DNA from: JASHVB01 sp035508435
GTDB taxonomy: Bacteria; Pseudomonadota; Alphaproteobacteria; Acetobacterales; Acetobacteraceae
Assembly: GCA_035508435.1 (NCBI GenBank)
Contig: DATJNA010000088.1
Location: 1-64,000, forward strand
Length of the DNA stretch: 64,000 nt
Direction of reading: 5' to 3'
The notes below the pieces were generated by a model. The model did no database searches, had not been told where the DNA came from, and worked only from the letters and a program-made list of their open reading frames with translations. Below are positions 18,909 through 30,633 of this stretch, piece by piece (position 1 is the stretch's first letter; each line of letters starts with the position of its first letter). The position numbers and the translations under genes are program-made.

Positions 18909-19424
18909 TCAGCCGCGGATGCGTTGCAGCACGCGTTGCAGCGTCAGCGGCGGAACGAATGAGGAAATGTCGCCGCCCAGCATCGCCACCTCCTTCACCA
19001 GGCGCGAGGCGATGAACTGGTGGCGTTCGCTGGCCATAAGGAATACGGTCTCGATGTCCGGTGCCATGCGATAGTTCATGCCGGCCATCTGAACCTCATA
19101 GTCGTAGTCCGACACTGCCCGCAGGCCGCGTACGATCATGCTGGCGCCGACCTTGCGGGCGAAATTAACCAGCAGCGTGTCGAACGGCTGCACCTCGATC
19201 ACCATGCCATTGTTCGTGGCGATGCTGGCAATCTCCGCTTGCACCAACTCGACCCGTTCTTCCAAGGAGAGTAACGGACCCTTGCCAGGATTCATCGCGA
19301 CGCCAACCACCAGCTTGTCCAGCAGGCGCGCGGCCCGGGCGATCACATCGAGATGGCCGTTGGTAACCGGATCGAAAGTACCGGGATACAGGCCGACGCG
19401 CCGCTTGTGCTTTTGCTCAGGCAT
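18909..19424 (-). CDS. coaD: Phosphopantetheine adenylyltransferase
   Basis: 171 residues from ATG 19424 (MPEQKHKRRVGLYPGTFDP). Transfers AMP to 4'-phosphopantetheine in CoA synthesis. The nucleotidyltransferase signature GTFDPVTNGHLDVI with the TxGH motif is followed by SMIVRGLRAVSDYDYE and FLMASERHQFIASRLVKEVA, as in hexameric CoaD. A family A repeat lies between it and gyrA upstream, so co-transcription is uncertain. Confidence 0.95.
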   Translation of the reverse strand: MPEQKHKRRVGLYPGTFDPVTNGHLDVIARAARLLDKLVVGVAMNPGKGPLLSLEERVELVQAEIASIATNNGMVIEVQPFDTLLVNFARKVGASMIVRGLRAVSDYDYEVQMAGMNYRMAPDIETVFLMASERHQFIASRLVKEVAMLGGDISSFVPPLTLQRVLQRIRG

Positions 19425-19440
19425 GCCACGACAATCCATC

Positions 19441-19539
19441 GTTGTGAGGCCCGCAGTGCCGAAGCAATCTCGGTCGCGCTGAAGCATCGAGCGCCCACGC
19501 GACCGAGGTCGCCTCGTCGCTTCGCTGCTCGCAATGACA
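19441..19539. repeat. Dispersed palindromic repeat, family A, copy 3
   Basis: GTTGTGAGGCCCGCAGTGCC, GAAGCAATCTCGGTCGCG, then the inverted CGCGACCGAGGTCGCCTCGT and CTGCTCGCAATGACA. The arms pair over about 40 bases. It fills the gyrA-coaD gap. Confidence 0.7.
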
Positions 19540-19553
19540 CTCGATGACCAACA

Positions 19554-22352
<2,799 letters not shown>

Positions 22353-22519
22353 TCGGGATCTGCCAGTTCATCATGCGGCGGCGCGGGCCGACCGGCCTCC
22401 GCGCGCTGCGCTGCATCATAGTGGTGATTGATAGCCGGATTCCGAGCCGAAGGCGAGGGGCAGGCGGGACGCGAAACCGTGCTTTCCACCCCCATCTTCC
22501 GACTCGACTCGTCCCCTTG

Positions 22520-22534
22520 GTTCTATATATGTTC
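22520..22534 (+). promoter_or_regulatory. LexA (SOS) box of the imuA operon
   Basis: GTTCTATATATGTTC is a perfect GTTC-N7-GTTC, the alphaproteobacterial LexA operator. It lies 34 bases before the imuA start, overlapping the expected promoter. The imuA-imuB-dnaE2 cassette is a classic SOS target, so motif and context agree. Confidence 0.9.
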
Positions 22535-22567
22535 CTGTTCCTCCCGCCAAAAGCCGGGTGAACACGA

Positions 22568-23362
22568 ATGGACTTGTCGATCCCCGCCCCACCCCCAGCC
22601 GCCGTCTTGCAGTCCCTGCGGGATCGCATCGCCCGGCTGGAGCAAGCCCCGGCGCGCGCCCGCCGCGCCACCCTGCCACTGCATCCCGCGATCGATCCCG
22701 CCCTGCCCGGCGGCGGCCTGAAGCTGGGTGCCATGCACGAGGCCGCCGGCGCCGGCCCCGATACCGAACATGGCGCCGCCGCTGCTTTGTTCTTCGCCGG
22801 CATCCTGGCCCGCCTGCCCGGCCCCGTCCTCTGGGTGCAGGAACATGCCGACCTGTTCGCCCCCGGCCTCGCCGCCGTCGGCCTGCCCCCGGATCGTGTC
22901 ATCTACGCCGAGGCCCTTAAGCCCGACGCCGTCCTACAAGCCATGGAGGAGGGCCTGCGCCAGCCCGGCCTCGCCGGTGTGGTGGGAGAGATCGGCGGCA
23001 AGTTTTCCCTCACTGCCTCGCGCCGCCTGCAACTTGCCGCCGAGGCCGCCGGAATTCCCGCCTTCGCCCTGCGCCGCAGCCGCAAGCATGACGACCCAGC
23101 TCTGGCGGCGCCCACCGCCGCGGTCACCAGCTGGCGAATCGCCGCGCTGCCTTCGCCGCCGCCATTGCCGCACGCGCCGGACACCCCCGGCCTGGGGCCG
23201 CAGCGCTGGCGGCTGGAACTGGTGCGCTGCCGCGGGGGACAAGAAAAAACCTGGATCGTGGAGGCATGCGATGCGGAGGGTCGTCTCGGTCTGGTTGCCC
23301 ACCCTGGCGACGGATCGGCTGCGCCGGCATGGCGCCGCCCCCTCCTGGCCAGCGGGGGCTGA
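22568..23362 (+). CDS. imuA: ImuA, RecA/SulA-like mutasome protein
   Basis: 264 residues. The RecA-like protein of the translesion mutasome, which works with ImuB and DnaE2 in damage-induced mutagenesis. It shows LRDRIARLEQA, the start of the RecA-like core (LPGGGLKLGAMHEAAGAG), WVQEHADLFAPGLAAVGLPP, and GKFSLTASRRLQLAAEAAGI. The Walker A loop is not a clear GxxxxGKT, as is usual for ImuA. Its 3' end overlaps imuB by 92 bases. A LexA box precedes it. Confidence 0.9.
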   Translation: MDLSIPAPPPAAVLQSLRDRIARLEQAPARARRATLPLHPAIDPALPGGGLKLGAMHEAAGAGPDTEHGAAAALFFAGILARLPGPVLWVQEHADLFAPGLAAVGLPPDRVIYAEALKPDAVLQAMEEGLRQPGLAGVVGEIGGKFSLTASRRLQLAAEAAGIPAFALRRSRKHDDPALAAPTAAVTSWRIAALPSPPPLPHAPDTPGLGPQRWRLELVRCRGGQEKTWIVEACDAEGRLGLVAHPGDGSAAPAWRRPLLASGG

Positions 23363-24824
23363 CGGGCCGCTGATCACCACGGCCCACGACGGCCGCCGCA
23401 TGGCGGTGGCAGCGGTCGATGCGGTCGCGACGGCGCTGGGGCTACACCCCGGCATGGCGCTGGCACAGGCACAGGCGATGGTCCCAAGCCTGGCTCCTGT
23501 GCCGGCCGATCCGGAGGCTGATGCCGCGGCGCTGCGCCGCCTGGCCGGCTGGTGCCTGCGCTATGCGCCGTTGACTGCGCCCGATGAGCCCGACGGCATC
23601 TGGCTGGATGTCACCGGCTGCACCCATCTCCATGGCGGGGAGATGAAGCTGCTGCGCGACCTGGTGGGGAGGCTGGCCGCGCAAGGCATCGCCGCTCGCG
23701 CCGCCATCGCCGATACCGCCGGGGCTGCACACGCAGTGGCACGGTTCGGCGGCGAAGTCCTGAAGATTGTGCCGGTGGCCGACACCGCGGCGACCATCGC
23801 CCCCCTTCCCATCGCCTCCCTTCGCCTGCCCGCCGACATCGCCGACGGCCTGCATTTACTGGGCTTCGATACGGTGACACGGCTCGCTGCCACCCCGCGT
23901 GCCCCGCTGACCCGCCGCTTTGGCCCGCTGGTCGCCACCCGGCTGGACCAGGCGCTGGGCACCGTGTTCGAACCGATCGCCCCCGTCTTCCCTCCCGACC
24001 TGATCCAGGCCCGCCTGACCTTCGTCGAGCCGCTATTGACCGCGGAAGCCTTCATCACCGTCATCGCCCGCCTCACCGCCGAGGTCTGCGACGCCTTGGA
24101 AAAGTCCGGCCAAGGCGCGCGCCGTCTGAACCTGTTGTTCGAGCGTGTGGACGGCGCCATCCAATGCCTGCGTACTGGCACCGCCCGCCCCGCGCGTGAC
24201 GCCCGCCATCTGGCACGCCTGCTTGGGGAGAAGCTGGAACGCGTCGATCCCGGCCTGGGCGTGGAGGCCATGCATCTGGTGGTGCCGCAGGCAGAGCAAC
24301 TTGCCTACGCCCAGGCAACGGCATCGCTGTCCGAGGCTGAAGCCGGCGGTCAGGACATCTCCCCCCTGGTGGACCGGCTGGAAAACCGCCTGGGCACGCA
24401 CCGCATCTGGCGCGCCACCCCGGTGCAAAGCGATGTTCCCGAGCGCGCGGTGCGCCGTATCCCGGCGATGGAGCACTGGCCGCTGCGTATCAGCGGCATG
24501 CCGCCCCGCGCCACTTGGCCTGTCGACCTGCCGCGCCCAATCCGCCTGCTGGACCCGCCACAGCCGGTGGACGCGATGGCGCTGTTGCCGGACCAGCCCC
24601 CTATCGCCTTCACCTGGCGCCGCGTGCGCCACCGGGTGCGCAGAGCAGATGGCCCGGAACGCATCGCCGGCGAATGGTGGAAGCGGTCGGGCGAGATGCG
24701 GTCCGTGCGGGACTATTTCCGGGTCGAAGATGAGGAAGGACGGCGCTTCTGGTTGTTCCGGCGCGGCGATGGGGAGGATGCGGCTACGGGGGATCTGCGC
24801 TGGTTCCTGCACGGATTTTTCTAG
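23271..24824 (+). CDS. imuB: ImuB, Y-family polymerase-like mutasome protein
   Basis: 517 residues from ATG 23271 (MRRVVSVWLPTLATDRLRRH). ImuB proteins keep the Y-family fold but lack catalytic acidic residues; the N-terminal strand here reads VSVWLP where an active polymerase has the DxD metal site, consistent with an inactive adaptor. It links the beta clamp and DnaE2. Visible blocks: GIWLDVTGCTHLHGGEMKLL, RAAIADTAGAAHAVARFG, LRLPADIADGLHLLGFDTV (helix-hairpin-helix) and RFGPLVATRLDQALG. It overlaps imuA by 92 bases and is cotranscribed with it. Confidence 0.92.
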   Translation: MRRVVSVWLPTLATDRLRRHGAAPSWPAGADGPLITTAHDGRRMAVAAVDAVATALGLHPGMALAQAQAMVPSLAPVPADPEADAAALRRLAGWCLRYAPLTAPDEPDGIWLDVTGCTHLHGGEMKLLRDLVGRLAAQGIAARAAIADTAGAAHAVARFGGEVLKIVPVADTAATIAPLPIASLRLPADIADGLHLLGFDTVTRLAATPRAPLTRRFGPLVATRLDQALGTVFEPIAPVFPPDLIQARLTFVEPLLTAEAFITVIARLTAEVCDALEKSGQGARRLNLLFERVDGAIQCLRTGTARPARDARHLARLLGEKLERVDPGLGVEAMHLVVPQAEQLAYAQATASLSEAEAGGQDISPLVDRLENRLGTHRIWRATPVQSDVPERAVRRIPAMEHWPLRISGMPPRATWPVDLPRPIRLLDPPQPVDAMALLPDQPPIAFTWRRVRHRVRRADGPERIAGEWWKRSGEMRSVRDYFRVEDEEGRRFWLFRRGDGEDAATGDLRWFLHGFF

Positions 24825-24843
24825 AAAGGAGAAAAGGAAAAGG

Positions 24844-24979
24844 CAGTTCACCACAGATTTCGCAGATTACACAGATTAAGGTTAAAAATTTCCCAATGCT
24901 CTGCTACCACACGATCGATAGGCTTAGGAATCCAATTCCTACCGTAATCTGTGTAATCTGTGAAATCCGTGGTGAACTG
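24844..24979. repeat. Large inverted repeat between imuB and dnaE2
   Basis: A 35-base left arm (24844-24878, CAGTTCACCACAGATTTCGC...) pairs with 24945-24979 with only two mismatches, closing a 66-base loop that itself holds the small palindrome AGGAATCCAATTCCT. The arm contains a tandem of CAGATT(A/T) units, a repeat seen in many unrelated genomes. Transcribed between imuB and dnaE2, it would form a long hairpin that could attenuate or protect the polycistronic mRNA. Confidence 0.85.
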
Positions 24980-24999
24980 TCTTCTTCTACTGCATTCAA

Positions 25000-27900
25000 A
25001 TGACCAGCTACATAGAGTTGCAGGTAACTACCAACTATTCCTTCCTCCGTGGCGCCTCCCACATCGAGGAGCTGTTCGCCCAGGCCGCCATCCTCGGCTA
25101 CAAGTCGCTCGCCGTTACCGACCGCAACTCCCTCGCCGGCATCGTTCGCGCCCATCAACGCGCGCAGGACGTCAACATCCGCCTGATCGTCGGCTGCCGC
25201 CTCGATCTCGCCGACGGCACGTCCTTGCTGACTTACCCCACTGACCGTCCCGCCTACGCCCGCCTCTGCCGCCTGCTCTCCACCGGCAAGAGCCGCGCCG
25301 GCAAAGGTGCCTGCGAACTCCACTGGGACGACCTGGCCGAACATAGCGAAGGCCTGATCGCCATCCTCGCCACCCCACCCACCTCAACCAATCTTCAAAC
25401 CTTCAAATCCACCTTCAAGGATCGTGCCTACGTCGCCCTCACCCTGCATCGCCTTCCCAACGATGCCGTCCGCCTGCAACGGATCGCGGACCTCGCACGA
25501 CAGGCCCGCGTTCCCACCGTCGCCACCGGAGACGTGCTCTATCACGTGCCACAGCGCCGCATCCTGCAGGATGTGCTGACCTGCATCCGTGAAGGCTGCA
25601 CCATCGACGACGCCGGCTTCCGCCGCGAGCGCTCCGCCGATCGTCACCTGAAGCCACCGGAAGACATGGCCCGTCTGTTCTTGCACCATCCGGACGCGGT
25701 CGCCCGCACGCAGGAGATTGCCGATCGTTGCCGCTTCTCGCTGGATGAACTCCGCTACCAGTATCCCCACGAAATCCGCTTCCCCGGCCTGACCGCGCAG
25801 CAGACCTTGGAAAAACTCACCTGGGAGGGTGCGCGAAGGCTCTATTCCGATGGCATGCCGGACAACGTCACCCATCAGCTTAACCACGAGCTCGCACTGA
25901 TTGCGGAACTGCAATACGCGCCGTATTTCCTGACGGTGGACAGCATCGTTCGCTACGCCAAATCGCGCGGCATCCTCTGCCAGGGCCGCGGCTCCGCCGC
26001 CAATTCCGCGGTCTGCTATGTGCTCGGCATCACCGCCATCGATCCCACCCGCTCCGGCCTGTTGTTCGAACGTTTCGTCAGCGCCGAACGCAGGGAACCG
26101 CCCGACATCGACGTCGATTTCGAGCATGAACGGCGCGAGGACGTCATCCAGTGGGTCTACGACACCTATGGCCGCCATCGCGCCGCGATCTGCGCCACCG
26201 TCATCCGCTATCGCGGCCGCGGCGCCATCCGCGACGTGGGCAAGGCAATGGGCCTGCCCGAGGACCTCACCGGCATGCTCTCCACCCAGATCTCGCACTG
26301 GGGCGAGGAAGGCATGGAGGACGAATACGCCGCCGAACTGAACCTCAACATGGAGGATCGCCGCCTGCGCCTGACGCTCGACCTGGCGCGCACGCTGATC
26401 GGCTTCCCCCGCCATCTCTCGCAGCATCCCGGCGGGTTCGTGCTCACCGAGGATCGCCTGGACGAACTCGTTCCCATCGAGCCGGCGCGCATGGACAACC
26501 GCCAGGTCATCGAATGGGACAAGGACGACATCGACATCCTGCGCTTCATGAAGGTCGATGTGCTGGGCCTGGGCATGCTCGGCTGCATGCGCCGCGCCTT
26601 CGATCTGCTGGCGCAACACCGCGGTAGCCGCCTCGACCTGGCGTCCATACCGGCCGAGGACTCGGATACCTACGAAATGATCTGCCACGCCGACACGATC
26701 GGCACCTTCCAGATCGAATCGCGCGCGCAGATGTCGATGCTGCCGCGCCTCAGGCCGCGCACCTTCTATGATATCGTCATCCAGGTGGCGATCGTGCGCC
26801 CAGGACCGATCCAGGGCGATATGGTGCATCCCTACCTGCGCCGCCGCGAGGGTATCGAGCCGGAGGAATATCCCCAGGAAGATCTCCGCCGCGTGTTGGG
26901 CAAGACCCTCGGCGTGCCCCTGTTCCAGGAGCAAGCGATGCAGGTGGCGATCGTCTGCGCCGGCTTCACGCCGAGCGAGGCCGACGCACTCCGCCGCAGC
27001 ATGGCAACCTTCAAGTTCACCGGCGGCGTGCATCACTTCCGCGACAAGATGATCACCGGCATGGTGGCACGCGGCTACACAGCGGAGTTCGCGGCACAGA
27101 CCTTCAGCCGGATCGAGGGCTTCGGCAGCTACGGCTTCCCCGAAAGCCACGCGGCGAGCTTCGCGCTGATCGCCTATGCCTCCGCCTGGATGAAATGCCA
27201 TCACCCGGACGTGTTCTGCTGCGCGCTGCTGAATGCCCAGCCGATTGGGTTCTATGCCCCGGCGCAGATCGTGCGCGACGCGCGATTGCACGGGGTGGAA
27301 GTGCGGCCGGTCTCGGTCAACGCTTCCTCATGGGATTGCACATTGGAATCGACGGACGGGAAGTACCTGGCGGTGCGGCTGGGACTGCGCATGGCAAAGG
27401 GCCTGGCCCATACGCATGCCGACGAGATCGTGGCGCAACACGACAACGCGCCATACCGATCGGTCGAAGACCTGTGGCGCCGTGCACATGTGCCGGTTTC
27501 GGCGCTGGAACGGCTGGCCGAGTCGGATGCCTTCGGCGCGCTCGGTCTGGACCGCCGCCAAGCCCTATGGGCGATCCGCGGATTATCGGACTCGAGGTTG
27601 CCGCTGTTTGAATTTGAAGCTTCGCCTCCCCTTGCGGGAGGGGGGAGGGGGGAGGGGGAGTTCTTATTGCGTGCCGGCATCGAGCCCCCCGTCCCTCTCC
27701 GCCCCATGACCGCCGGCCGCGAGGTGGTGGAAGACTACCGCGCCACCGGCCTGACCCTGCGCCGCCACCCTGTCTCCTTCCTCCGCGCCGACCTCACCGC
27801 CCGGCGCATCATCCGGTGCGCCGATCTCGCCAATGCCCGTGACGGCCAGCGCCTGACCGTTGCCGGCATCGTGCTGGTGCGGCAACGTCCCGGCAGCGCC

Positions 27901-28221
27901 CGCGGCGTATTGTTCATCACCATCGAGGACGAGACCGGCCATGCCAACCTCATCGTCTGGCCTTCGGTATTCGACCGCCAGCGTCGCCTGGTGCTGACCG
28001 CTGGTATGCTCGCCTGCCGCGGCAAGGTGCAGCGTGAGGGCGAGGTGATCCACGTCGTCGCCGACCATCTGACCAATCTCTCCGCCCTGCTGCGCAGCGT
28101 CGGCCAGCGCGGGGAACAATTCCCGCTGCAGCTCACCAACGCCGACCATTTCAAGAACCCCGCCGGGCCCGATCCGCGCGAGACCAAGGCCATCAAGGTG
28201 GCAACACGGGATTTCCGCTGA
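25000..28221 (+). CDS. dnaE2: Error-prone DNA polymerase DnaE2
   Basis: 1073-residue C-family polymerase for translesion synthesis. The N-terminal PHP domain opens with YIELQVTTNYSFLRGASHIE and AVTDRNSLAG. The palm follows with GRGSAANSAVCYVLGIT and the catalytic acidic motif EPPDIDVDFEHERREDVI, then HPGGFVLTEDRL, FMKVDVLGLGML, GPIQGDMVHPYLRRR and the OB-fold segment TVAGIVLVRQRPGSARGVLF. The ATG at 25000 is chosen because MTSYIELQVTT is the conserved start. It lies 175 bases after imuB, separated by the large inverted repeat. Residues about 876-890 (PPLAGGGRGEGEF) are translated from a family B repeat in frame. Confidence 0.95.
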   Translation: MTSYIELQVTTNYSFLRGASHIEELFAQAAILGYKSLAVTDRNSLAGIVRAHQRAQDVNIRLIVGCRLDLADGTSLLTYPTDRPAYARLCRLLSTGKSRAGKGACELHWDDLAEHSEGLIAILATPPTSTNLQTFKSTFKDRAYVALTLHRLPNDAVRLQRIADLARQARVPTVATGDVLYHVPQRRILQDVLTCIREGCTIDDAGFRRERSADRHLKPPEDMARLFLHHPDAVARTQEIADRCRFSLDELRYQYPHEIRFPGLTAQQTLEKLTWEGARRLYSDGMPDNVTHQLNHELALIAELQYAPYFLTVDSIVRYAKSRGILCQGRGSAANSAVCYVLGITAIDPTRSGLLFERFVSAERREPPDIDVDFEHERREDVIQWVYDTYGRHRAAICATVIRYRGRGAIRDVGKAMGLPEDLTGMLSTQISHWGEEGMEDEYAAELNLNMEDRRLRLTLDLARTLIGFPRHLSQHPGGFVLTEDRLDELVPIEPARMDNRQVIEWDKDDIDILRFMKVDVLGLGMLGCMRRAFDLLAQHRGSRLDLASIPAEDSDTYEMICHADTIGTFQIESRAQMSMLPRLRPRTFYDIVIQVAIVRPGPIQGDMVHPYLRRREGIEPEEYPQEDLRRVLGKTLGVPLFQEQAMQVAIVCAGFTPSEADALRRSMATFKFTGGVHHFRDKMITGMVARGYTAEFAAQTFSRIEGFGSYGFPESHAASFALIAYASAWMKCHHPDVFCCALLNAQPIGFYAPAQIVRDARLHGVEVRPVSVNASSWDCTLESTDGKYLAVRLGLRMAKGLAHTHADEIVAQHDNAPYRSVEDLWRRAHVPVSALERLAESDAFGALGLDRRQALWAIRGLSDSRLPLFEFEASPPLAGGGRGEGEFLLRAGIEPPVPLRPMTAGREVVEDYRATGLTLRRHPVSFLRADLTARRIIRCADLANARDGQRLTVAGIVLVRQRPGSARGVLFITIEDETGHANLIVWPSVFDRQRRLVLTAGMLACRGKVQREGEVIHVVADHLTNLSALLRSVGQRGEQFPLQLTNADHFKNPAGPDPRETKAIKVATRDFR
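27617..27667. repeat. Family B repeat inside dnaE2
   Basis: CTCCCCTTGCGGGAGGGG followed by GGAGGGGGGAGGGGGAGTTCTT matches one arm of the 49309-49428 element, including the shared end GGGGGAGTTCTT. It is read in frame, encoding PPLAGGGRGEGEFLL in a loop between the fingers and OB regions of DnaE2. In-frame palindromic insertion in genes is known from Rickettsia. Confidence 0.65.
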
Positions 28222-28240
28222 TGCATGGCATGAACCACTG

Positions 28241-29335
28241 ATGGACCCGTCCACGCCCCACACCGTTCTCACCCCGGCACAGCGCATCGCCAGCGCGGCA
28301 TTGACTGTCACGCTGACCTTGCTCGGCCTGTGGACGCTGCACGAGTTCCTGCCGGCACTGATCTGGGCCGGCATCTTCGCCATCGCGCTCTGGCCGCTGT
28401 ATCGCCGCACCAGCGCTCGCCTCCCATCCAGCCGCCACAACCTGCTCATGCCGGCATTGTTCACCTTCGGCGTGGCGCTGGTATTCCTGCTGCCTCTGGT
28501 GCTGGTCGCAGTGCCACTCAGCAACGACGCGCACAGCGTGTTTGTCTGGGTGCAGCAGGCGCGCAAGACCGGCATTCCACCGCCCGACTTTCTGTCCCGC
28601 CTGCCGCTCGGCCGCGGATTGGCGCTTGAATGGTGGCAGGATAATCTCGGCAGCCCCGACGCAGCCTCCGACCTGCTGCATCGCCTCGCCCAGGCCGACC
28701 TCCTTGCACGTAGCCGCGAATACGGCTCGCTGCTCGCCCACCGCCTTGCGTTGTTCGGCTTCACGCTACTGACGCTGTTCTTTCTGTTCCGCGACGGCGA
28801 GCGGCTCATCGCGCAGACACACCGCGCCATCCGCCGTCTGTTCGGTCCCCATGGGGAACGCATTGCCCAGCAGATGATCGCCTCGGTTCATGGCACAGTG
28901 GACGGGCTTGTGCTGGTGGGGCTGGGCGAGGGCGTGTTGCTTGGCATCGCCTATGTCGTCGCTGGCGTGCCGCATCCGACCTTGTTTGGCCTGCTGACGG
29001 CCGTAGCCGCGATGATCCCTTTCGGCGCGCCAGTACTGTTCTTGCTCGCGGCACTGATCCTGCTGGTCCAGGGCGCGATGCTCGCCGCGATCGGCGTGGC
29101 TGTGTTCGGTATGGTGGTGACTTTCGTCGCCGACCACTTCATCCGTCCCGTGCTGATCGGCGGCACGACGCGCCTGCCCTTCATCTGGGTCCTGCTGGGC
29201 ATTCTCGGCGGCCTGGGAACCTGGGGCTTGCTCGGCTTGTTCGTTGGCCCCGCACTGATGGCGGCTCTGATTTTGCTCTGGCGCGAAGGCACGGCACTCA
29301 GCACCATACTGGGCACCGAGCCGCCAACCAGGTGA
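28241..29335 (+). CDS. AI-2E family transporter (UPF0118)
   Basis: 364 residues, about 8 membrane segments, with a large soluble loop (about 95-160) after the first pairs, as in the PerM/TqsA family. Conserved blocks: LHEFLPALIWAGIFAIALWPLYRR, the FFLFRDGERL segment and GVPHPTLFGLLTAVAAMIPF, ending VADHFIRPVLIGGTTRLPFI. Substrates in this family are varied (autoinducer-2, Na+/H+ exchange); none can be assigned here. It starts 19 bases after dnaE2, possibly read through with it. Confidence 0.88.
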   Translation: MDPSTPHTVLTPAQRIASAALTVTLTLLGLWTLHEFLPALIWAGIFAIALWPLYRRTSARLPSSRHNLLMPALFTFGVALVFLLPLVLVAVPLSNDAHSVFVWVQQARKTGIPPPDFLSRLPLGRGLALEWWQDNLGSPDAASDLLHRLAQADLLARSREYGSLLAHRLALFGFTLLTLFFLFRDGERLIAQTHRAIRRLFGPHGERIAQQMIASVHGTVDGLVLVGLGEGVLLGIAYVVAGVPHPTLFGLLTAVAAMIPFGAPVLFLLAALILLVQGAMLAAIGVAVFGMVVTFVADHFIRPVLIGGTTRLPFIWVLLGILGGLGTWGLLGLFVGPALMAALILLWREGTALSTILGTEPPTR

Positions 29336-29383
29336 AGGCTGACATTACCGCCGCCCTGGTTAGCATCACGAGGAGCAAAAGTT

Positions 29384-29427
29384 ACCATTGCGAGCAACAA
29401 AGCGACCGCCCGCTCACCGCAATGACC
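29384..29427. repeat. Short family A repeat, copy 4
   Basis: ACCATTGCGAGCAACAAAGC through CTCACCGCAATGAC: the two ends of the family A palindrome with most of the interior deleted. Confidence 0.55.
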
Positions 29428-29491
29428 AGATGCTTTGCTGGCGACGCGCGCTTGCCCTAACCTGCCAACCAACACGCCAATGGAGGAAGCC

Positions 29492-30301
29492 ATGATGGAA
29501 TTCAGCGGGAAGGTGGCGTTGATCACCGGCGCGGGGAACGGCATCGGGCGCGCCACGGCGCTGGGATTTGCCAGCCGAGGGGCCAAGGTCGTGGTGGTGG
29601 ACCGCGACCAGGCGGCAGGCGACGCCACTGCCGGCATCATCCGCCAACAGGGCGGTGAGGCCCGTTTCGTCACCGCCGACGTCACCAAATCCGCCGATGT
29701 GCAGGCCTATGTGAAGGCAGCCGTCGATGCCTATGGCGCGATCGACTGCTTCTACAACAACGCCGGCATCGAGGGCAGCGTCGCCCCCACTGCAGAATAT
29801 GACGAGGAGATGTTCGACCGCGTCATGTCGGTGAACGTGAAGGGCGTGTTCCTCGGGTTGCGACATGTGCTGCCGGTGATGATCAAGCAAGGCCGCGGGG
29901 CGATCGTGAACACGGCATCGGTGGCCGGGCTGGTCGCCTCGCCGGGGATGCCAGCCTATGTCGCATCGAAGCATGCGGTGATCGGGCTGACCAAGACGGC
30001 CGCGGGCGAAGTTGCGCGCGCCGGGGTGCGGGTGAACGCCGTATGTCCCGGGCCGATCGACACGCGCATGATCCACTCGCTGGAATCCATGTTGAACCCG
30101 AACGATCCTGCCAGCGTCGGCGCGCGCTATCAGTCCAATATCCCGATCGGCCGCTATGGCACCGCGGAGGAGGTGGCGAACGTGGTCATGTTCCTTTGCT
30201 CCGATCTCGCCGGGAACGTAACAGGTGCGCAATACGTGGTGGATGGCGGCCGCACCGCCACCGGCGGCGCAGTCACCAACAACCTGGTGCGCACATCATG
30301 A
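29492..30301 (+). CDS. Short-chain dehydrogenase/reductase
   Basis: 269 residues. Cofactor loop LITGAGNGIGRATALG with the TGxxxGIG motif and an acidic VVVDRD following the second strand, which suggests NAD(H) over NADP(H). NNAGIEG, catalytic Ser in NTASVAG and YVASKHA (Tyr-x3-Lys) are all present, and the C-terminal VDGGRTATGG is typical. ATG 29492 is chosen because GGAGG lies five bases upstream. It overlaps the next gene by ATGA at 30298-30301. Confidence 0.9.
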   Translation: MMEFSGKVALITGAGNGIGRATALGFASRGAKVVVVDRDQAAGDATAGIIRQQGGEARFVTADVTKSADVQAYVKAAVDAYGAIDCFYNNAGIEGSVAPTAEYDEEMFDRVMSVNVKGVFLGLRHVLPVMIKQGRGAIVNTASVAGLVASPGMPAYVASKHAVIGLTKTAAGEVARAGVRVNAVCPGPIDTRMIHSLESMLNPNDPASVGARYQSNIPIGRYGTAEEVANVVMFLCSDLAGNVTGAQYVVDGGRTATGGAVTNNLVRTS

Positions 30302-30633
30302 TCACCGCCATCGTCCTCTATGACCTGCCGCCGGAGATCGACCGCGAGGCGTGCCGCCAGCACTTCCTCAAGATCGCACCGAACTTCCTCGGCGTCCCGG
30401 GCTTCGTGCGCAAGCAGTTCATCCACGATGTGAACGGCGGCGTGGCGGGTGGTTCGTATATCTGGGAGGACCTGGCGGCCGCGAAGGCGTTCTATGACGG
30501 CCCGTGGCTGGACGGCATCCGCCAGCGTTATGGCTGCGAGCCGCGCATCACCTATTTTGACACCTTCGCGATCGCCGATCGGGCCACGGGCTACGCTGGT
30601 TCGCCGGAGGAGTTCCTGAGCGCGATGGCCTGA
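30298..30633 (+). CDS. Small mono-oxygenase-like protein (YdhR-type ferredoxin-like fold)
   Basis: 111 residues starting ATG 30298 in an ATGA overlap with the SDR gene. It resembles the dimeric alpha/beta-barrel group: MITAIVLYDLPPEIDREAC, KIAPNFLGVPGFVRKQFIHD, SYIWEDLAAAKAFYDGPW, and a C-terminal helix. Members of this fold act as cofactor-free monooxygenases or are of unknown function. Coupling to the SDR suggests a shared small-molecule pathway. Confidence 0.65.
   Translation: MITAIVLYDLPPEIDREACRQHFLKIAPNFLGVPGFVRKQFIHDVNGGVAGGSYIWEDLAAAKAFYDGPWLDGIRQRYGCEPRITYFDTFAIADRATGYAGSPEEFLSAMA

Noticed and set aside
24145..24879. Long open frames antisense or alternate to imuB and dnaE2 (for example a 635-residue antisense frame at 25384-27291)
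   Set aside because: They mirror the codon structure of the real genes, lack family motifs and are typical shadows in GC-rich DNA.
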